Source: Tetramitus jugosus (Eukaryota; Heterolobosea; Eutetramitea; Acrasida; Vahlkampfiidae). From it: DNA of 64,000 nucleotides. The position numbers were made by a program, and so were the translations under genes. Of the stretch, positions 59,704 to 64,000 are shown piece after piece (position 1 is the first letter of the stretch; each line of letters opens with the position of its first letter). The stretch spans positions 1 through 64,000 of the forward strand of contig OW569354.1 of the NCBI GenBank assembly GCA_937625935.1. Reading direction: 5' to 3'. Below the pieces are notes generated by a model. The model saw only the letters and a program-made list of their open reading frames with translations. It was not told where the DNA came from and did not search any database.

Positions 59704-62319
59704 CTACAGAGTGGATGCATAGGAAATATATTTGCATGGTGTTTGTTGTACAAGCGTGGCCATTAAAGAATCGCTCTGGATTTGCTTGTTGATCAACTTG
59801 GACTCCATGTCTGTACTATCTCTGTCATTATTTTGTGACAAATGTTCCTTCAGTTCCTTTGCAGTGCGAATTTCTTCCAACAATCCTCTGACTACATCAG
59901 AGAACATGTTCAGGTGGGTGTTCATCGGTAGGACATGGATTGACTTTGGCAATTGATCCATGAGAAGTTGTAGCATGACTAATAAATATTGTTCATCTGT
60001 AGAGTTCTGTATCGTACATTGGACAAAGTTTTGAGTATGGAATATGCTAATTGTGATTCGATGGGTGCCGTTATTTGGAAACTGGAATGTTGATTGATGT
60101 TCGTTCGATTGCTTAGCAATCTGTTCCATTTGTAGCTGATTTCTGATTGCTCTGTGTAGCAGCTGCCAGACTGTGGATGAACTCTCTTCACTGTCCAACG
60201 TTGCTATGTTTGGCTTGTAGAATAGTATTTGGAACTCAGCAATGCTAGCTGTGTTATTGTCATCAAAAGTGAGGTTTGATTTCTGGAGAGACAAGAGCTT
60301 TTGAGTGCTGGTCGGCCGTATAGTGCCTAGCCATCCATACGAGAAGTCATGTAAGTTTCCTATGCAACGTGCCGCCAATAGAATATTTAGATGTGTGTTG
60401 GAGCTCGCTAGGTTGGCAGGAGTTTTTGTCACAATTGCTATTGAATATGTGCTCTGATCAACGAGTCTTATCATAACGTTGGAGTGAGCGTAGCAGTTGG
60501 TCGCAAAAGCAACACATTGAATTGAAGATTCTTCAATGGAAGATGTGATTCTAACAGCTAATTCTATGCGCCATTCATCAACATTGAGATGTTGATGTGC
60601 TGTCAATACGGTCATGTTCAGCGCAACGCTTGTATTTGAGTCTTCAATGCGATCAAATGGTTCGACAGAGTCTATTCGACCATGACGTCTATTATTTTCA
60701 GTAATTTCACCACTTTTAGATGTTGTTGCACCAAACGGAATGTAGATTCCAAGTTGATTCTTCTTACTCATATCTTCCTGTTTCACTGCTTGGGCTTGTC
60801 GTCGTTGTTGTTTAGAAGGATTTGTGATTTGTTGCAGTACGGTCCCTTGGTGCTGTACAAGCCTTTTCTTTTCACATGCCTCCTCCATCATAGAATTATG
60901 TTGATTCATTGCCTCTTCATATCGTGTATGAAGTGCACGCAAGACAGAATAGAGATGGTTTGACTTTGGGCTGGTTTCCCTTTCTTTTCTTATTGAGTAG
61001 AATTCCTCGTTAATGCTCGCGAAAAGTAAGCAGTCTCTCAATTCGCATTTCTGATTGGAAGAGTAAATGACTAATAGTTGATCACGACATCTGTCCAGAA
61101 AGTCATTGACAACAAATTGTTTCACGTCATACAGTGTCTTAATCAAGTTAAAGTCTAATAAATCATAGAGTTTAAGCTGTTCATTCTTCAAGTGAACAAT
61201 GAGCACCTTTGCTGCACAATACATTGAATCTGTACCAAAATCAACAAAGTCCATTCTCAATGGAATGTCATCCAAGGCAATCACATGAAGAACATGCCCA
61301 TCTCTCGAAACAACAATTTGCTTTTCAAGTGTTCCAATAATGAGCAACTTTTCATATTGCTTCTGGATTGATTCATGGATCACACTACGTTCAACCAGTG
61401 TCAAGCATTGTGTTACACTGTAGTATACTGGCGATGGAAACACGATTGGGCGTTGCTTAAAGTCTGTAACATCACTCACAACAGGCACTCCATTAACCAA
61501 TGTCAGGACATGGACAGAGAACGACGAATGAGAGTTTGGGAGCTCTTCTTTCCCTTCACTATACAGCAAAAATAGCATGCAATCACTATTGTCATCGCAC
61601 AATTGATCCCTGTTTCCATTAAATAATGGTCCATGATACAGTATTTTCATCATTTGTTTCAATTCTTTGTGCGCAGTGTTACGTATTCCAAGCACACATT
61701 CAGTTTGCTTAAACTTTTCTTCCCATTCGCTATAGTAGATTACAACCATATTGGCACCATTTCCACAATAATTATCCGAGAACAAAACAATTGCCAATGG
61801 ATCCAATAGAATACACTGTAATCCACCACCATTCGTATCCTTTGCATTTACATTCAATTTTCTAACCAATGACGATGCATCAAACGAGCAAAAGAGTGAC
61901 CATTCACCCTTGTGTTCATGATTATCATCATCACCATCATGATCCAACAAAACAAACACTTGCAATTCACATGTCTGCACATTGAAAACTACAGTATGAA
62001 GCAGCGAACGACATTGTACTGGATTCATCACTGATCTGACATTCAACATCAACATCCCAGGATCCAATTTTGCAGTCGGCATAAAGTGAGAGCAATCAAT
62101 GGTTTCCGAGCTCACATGAACGCACTCTTGAGAATCCTCCTTACACGTGTAACCTTGTTTTTTCTTTTGGTTATTTTCAAGAGAGCTCTTGACTTCCTTC
62201 AGTGAGAATCTGTGCATCGCATGGTGCCATGGTGAAGTTTCATTGGTGGTGGACGAGGAGAGACTATGGAGAGTGGATCGATGGGTGGGGTAATAGATTG
62301 TCTCGTCATTTGATTTCAT
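59704..62319 (-). CDS. Large propeller-like protein, possibly FANCB-related
   Basis: 871 residues from the ATG at 62319; the frame continues 16 codons upstream to a TTG next to a tRNA gene. Residues about 85-470 have repeated beta-strand signatures as in a propeller (VFVLLDHDGDDD, LLIIGTLEKQIVVSRDG, KVLIVHLKNEQLKLYDLLDF). The segment FVVNDFLDRCRDQLLVIYSS resembles the D-F-x-x-x-x-x-D-Q-L-L-V element in FANCB and FAAP100 of the Fanconi core complex. A coiled helix at about 475-530 and a beta-rich second half with a final helix (SDVVRGLLEEIRTAKELKE) also fit that layout. This is a faint resemblance seen by eye, not a confirmed homology; BBS-type propellers are an alternative. Confidence 0.6.
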   Translation of the reverse strand: MKSNDETIYYPTHRSTLHSLSSSTTNETSPWHHAMHRFSLKEVKSSLENNQKKKQGYTCKEDSQECVHVSSETIDCSHFMPTAKLDPGMLMLNVRSVMNPVQCRSLLHTVVFNVQTCELQVFVLLDHDGDDDNHEHKGEWSLFCSFDASSLVRKLNVNAKDTNGGGLQCILLDPLAIVLFSDNYCGNGANMVVIYYSEWEEKFKQTECVLGIRNTAHKELKQMMKILYHGPLFNGNRDQLCDDNSDCMLFLLYSEGKEELPNSHSSFSVHVLTLVNGVPVVSDVTDFKQRPIVFPSPVYYSVTQCLTLVERSVIHESIQKQYEKLLIIGTLEKQIVVSRDGHVLHVIALDDIPLRMDFVDFGTDSMYCAAKVLIVHLKNEQLKLYDLLDFNLIKTLYDVKQFVVNDFLDRCRDQLLVIYSSNQKCELRDCLLFASINEEFYSIRKERETSPKSNHLYSVLRALHTRYEEAMNQHNSMMEEACEKKRLVQHQGTVLQQITNPSKQQRRQAQAVKQEDMSKKNQLGIYIPFGATTSKSGEITENNRRHGRIDSVEPFDRIEDSNTSVALNMTVLTAHQHLNVDEWRIELAVRITSSIEESSIQCVAFATNCYAHSNVMIRLVDQSTYSIAIVTKTPANLASSNTHLNILLAARCIGNLHDFSYGWLGTIRPTSTQKLLSLQKSNLTFDDNNTASIAEFQILFYKPNIATLDSEESSSTVWQLLHRAIRNQLQMEQIAKQSNEHQSTFQFPNNGTHRITISIFHTQNFVQCTIQNSTDEQYLLVMLQLLMDQLPKSIHVLPMNTHLNMFSDVVRGLLEEIRTAKELKEHLSQNNDRDSTDMESKLINKQIQSDSLMATLVQQTPCKYISYASTL

Positions 62320-62373
62320 TTGTTCAAGTGTTTGCTGGATCAAAAACAGGGAAAGATTTGAACGCAAAAGGAG

Positions 62374-62446
62374 TGGTCGTTGCAGGGATCGAACCTGCGA
62401 CCAATGGCTTATTAGACCAACGCTCTACCGACTGAGCTAAACGACC
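62374..62446 (-). tRNA. tRNA-Ile (AAT)
   Basis: A 73-base cloverleaf on the minus strand. Acceptor GGTCGTT pairs with AACGACC over 7 bp, discriminator A. The D arm is GCTC-AGTCGGTA-GAGC. The anticodon loop is CTAATAA (anticodon AAT) on a weak stem (TTGGT/GCCAT, with an outer T-T mismatch and a G-T pair next to the loop). The T arm is GCAGG-TTCGATC-CCTGC. A TTTT terminator follows at 62369-62366. The protein gene on the same strand starts 54 bp past the tRNA 3' end. Confidence 0.94.
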
Positions 62447-63162
62447 TCAGATATTGATATTTCTCTCGATATAAATTTATTTCTAAAAATAGAAATCAAA
62501 AGCCGTGGCAAACGGGACACCCACGAATGGTGCTAGCCTCAATGGGACAACCAACGAAAGAAACAAAAAGAGCAACTGCAATGGTATTAAATGGCCGACG
62601 AAACCAACAGAAAGTGAGCAACCGAAATGGTTGTACAATACTAATAAAACAGAACAATCTCGAGGAAGTGAGTGCAACTGGTCTTTCCTAAGATGGGATT
62701 CAAAGCGCCTTCGAGAAGGTCTTAAGACAGAATGGGATGAAGAAAGTGGTGGCAGAGAAGAAAGAACAACTTATAAAAACGTCCAAAACAAAAACCCTTA
62801 AAATGAAGAGCAAGTAAGTGTCTTGATGACTGCACTAAACCATCCTAACTTTTTCCCTTATTATGTGCGAGGAACCATTGTATTCCCAGAACGTCCTTCA
62901 CGGGACGAATCCTTTTCTTGGATCGATTATTCCGCCAAAAAAACAAATCAAAAATCGGAAGGAAAGAGAGAACACCAGAGCACAGAGACAAAAGAAATAT
63001 TTCGTCCCAAACAACAACAAACAACAGCACAACAGCACAACACTATTTATTTCAAAGGGACAACCACAACAACAACAACAACAACCGTTCTCCCTTTCCC
63101 ATCACCACCATTATATATCATCAATCAAACCGACACAACAACAGCTATTTTCTATTTAATTG
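62447..63162. other. Gap upstream of the C2-domain gene, possible first exon
   Basis: 715 bp. A 98-codon GTG-started ORF at 62505-62801 (Asn/Lys/Thr-rich) lacks coding character. At 62803 an ATG gives ATGAAGAGCAA directly before GTAAGT (62814). Splicing to the GAG at 63165-63167 would join in frame to the next gene and change its start from MSVLKK to MKSNVLKK. The acceptor is poor, so I prefer the simple start at 63163. Otherwise nothing is seen but CAA-rich leader-like sequence. Confidence 0.4.
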
Positions 63163-64000
63163 ATGAGTGTTCTGAAGAAATTAAACAAAAAAGAGGCTGT
63201 CAAGTACCAGTTCACTCTCACGATTGAGTCACTCGATCATTTTTATCCACATGGCACTCAAGAATCCTCAGAGGAATCCGAAAGCAAAGACGGCGGCGAA
63301 AAACGAAAGTCCGCCAATCGGAAATCAATTGTCGGAAAATTAAGCTTTGGCATGGCAAAAAACGCGGGACCTTTGGCGGTAGAATGTAGCTACAGTATTT
63401 TTTGGAAACGTGGGTCGAAACGGAATGGAAGAACAGGTTTCGTAGCATACAAAAACCTCAGCAAGAGCAAGGTAGCCAAGTCTAGCAGTAGTAGGAGGGC
63501 CAACCGCTCTGGAAGCAATAGCTCCAGTAGCTCTGATGCCGATGCAGGTGGTCGCCTTCGCATCAATGATGTCTTCAACTTTAATGGAACCATGTTTCCC
63601 GCGGGAAAAAACGGTAAATTTGTAAAAAAGAAGCTAAAGTTTGATTTGCATGAACGTTTGTTGACGGATGATGCCACGAGCAGCACAGGTGACAAGATTG
63701 CGACATGTGAGTTGAATCTTGCTGATTTTATCGAATCGGACCATGAAGGTGAAGTCACTAGGACGACTCAACTGGAGCTTGACTATGGAAAGGGCAAGGG
63801 TGTTGGTTCTCTCATCTTGACCATTGTTACCTCGTTGAGTGATGACCCAATCACGACTGCTACGAGCACAATGTCTGAAATGGGCTCTGATGACGATGCC
63901 ACGGACACTGATATGAACAGCAGTACGGACAGAAATGGTCGAGGAGGCCCTACGAGAGCAAAATCTGCTGCTGTGTCGGTTCTAGAGACTGAAAATGCGG
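63163..64000 (+). CDS. NT-type C2 domain protein, cut by the window edge
   Basis: Open from the ATG at 63163 through the right edge (279 complete codons so far). The first 215 residues fit an N-terminal C2 (NT-C2) domain of the EEIG1/EHBP1 kind: KYQFTLTIESLDHFYP, LAVECSYSIFWKRGSK, FNFNGTMFP with KKLKFDLHERLL, and KIATCELNLADFIE, with two polar inserts (Ser/Lys/Arg-rich at about 38-60 and 100-125). NT-C2 domains bind membranes or Rab and cytoskeletal partners without the usual calcium site. After residue 215 the chain becomes Ser/Asp/Thr-rich and disordered. Later domains cannot be seen. Confidence 0.85.
   Translation, partial: MSVLKKLNKKEAVKYQFTLTIESLDHFYPHGTQESSEESESKDGGEKRKSANRKSIVGKLSFGMAKNAGPLAVECSYSIFWKRGSKRNGRTGFVAYKNLSKSKVAKSSSSRRANRSGSNSSSSSDADAGGRLRINDVFNFNGTMFPAGKNGKFVKKKLKFDLHERLLTDDATSSTGDKIATCELNLADFIESDHEGEVTRTTQLELDYGKGKGVGSLILTIVTSLSDDPITTATSTMSEMGSDDDATDTDMNSSTDRNGRGGPTRAKSAAVSVLETENA

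Noticed and set aside
62505-62801. 98-codon plus ORF after tRNA-Ile
   Set aside because: It starts at GTG, is Asn/Lys/Thr-rich without hydrophobic core and more likely belongs to a leader or intergenic DNA.

Overview
The window is the left end of a eukaryotic nuclear chromosome. It opens with about 750 bp of uninterrupted CCCAAA repeats, which is the C-rich strand of a TTTGGG telomere. Most genes have no intron; the rest have one or two short introns (46-134 bp) with GT-AG ends and, where visible, a CTAAC-type branch site. Intergenic gaps are small, often 20-150 bp. The DNA is AT-rich and many proteins carry Asn- or Gln-rich tracts. Together with the gene content (adhesion-type receptor, hemerythrin-like protein, TALE homeobox, MSH4, mitochondrial enzymes), this suggests a free-living amoeboflagellate of the Heterolobosea, most likely Naegleria or a close relative. 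The taxon is an inference, not a reading from a marker gene.

Layout. (1) 1-7.0 kb is subtelomere: telomere, GGCCCGTAAACGGGCC-type palindromes, a short interstitial telomere tract, a decayed gene, one largely open gene of a local family (3541-4593, minus) next to a broken copy of itself, and a frameshifted two-ORF DNA transposon relic of PIF/Harbinger type. (2) 7.06-14.4 kb is one huge receptor gene whose reading frame crosses a 67-bp intron: signal peptide, C-type lectin domains, EGF-like repeats, a propeller-like region, a REJ/PKD-like region, GPS, seven membrane helices and a C-terminal RGS domain. (3) 14.6-28.7 kb is a dense core: three-RRM RNA-binding protein, D-2-hydroxyacid dehydrogenase, SNF7/CHMP4, tRNA-His, NAD(P)H-hydrate epimerase, a receiver-HPt phosphorelay protein, SppA-type protease and an LRR plus RING-between-RING ubiquitin ligase. 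Two small spliced genes were assembled by hand in apparent gaps. (4) 28.7-32.9 kb is an internal accessory island with relics of leucine-rich-repeat genes and relics of the same family as the subtelomeric gene. (5) 32.9-64 kb is a second dense core: membrane and LRR proteins, secreted alpha-amylase, an NT5C-like protein, a medium-chain reductase, MSH4, a type I membrane protein, hemerythrin, a SWIM-finger protein, an F-box/ankyrin protein, a TALE homeobox gene, proteasome subunit alpha-4, PGS1, mitochondrial proteins, a possible FANCB-like protein, tRNA-Ile and, cut by the right edge, an NT-type C2 domain protein.

There are no operons. The receptor (GPCR fused to RGS) and the receiver-HPt protein each represent a signalling pathway. 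NAXE, the D-2-hydroxyacid dehydrogenase, PGS1 and the 58-59 kb protein point to mitochondria. The RBR ligase and proteasome subunit belong to protein turnover. MSH4, and the FANCB-like protein if confirmed, belong to meiosis and DNA repair. The two points I would follow first are the lectin/EGF/GPS receptor carrying its own RGS domain, and the two tRNA genes that each sit within about 55 bp upstream of, and in the same direction as, a protein start codon.
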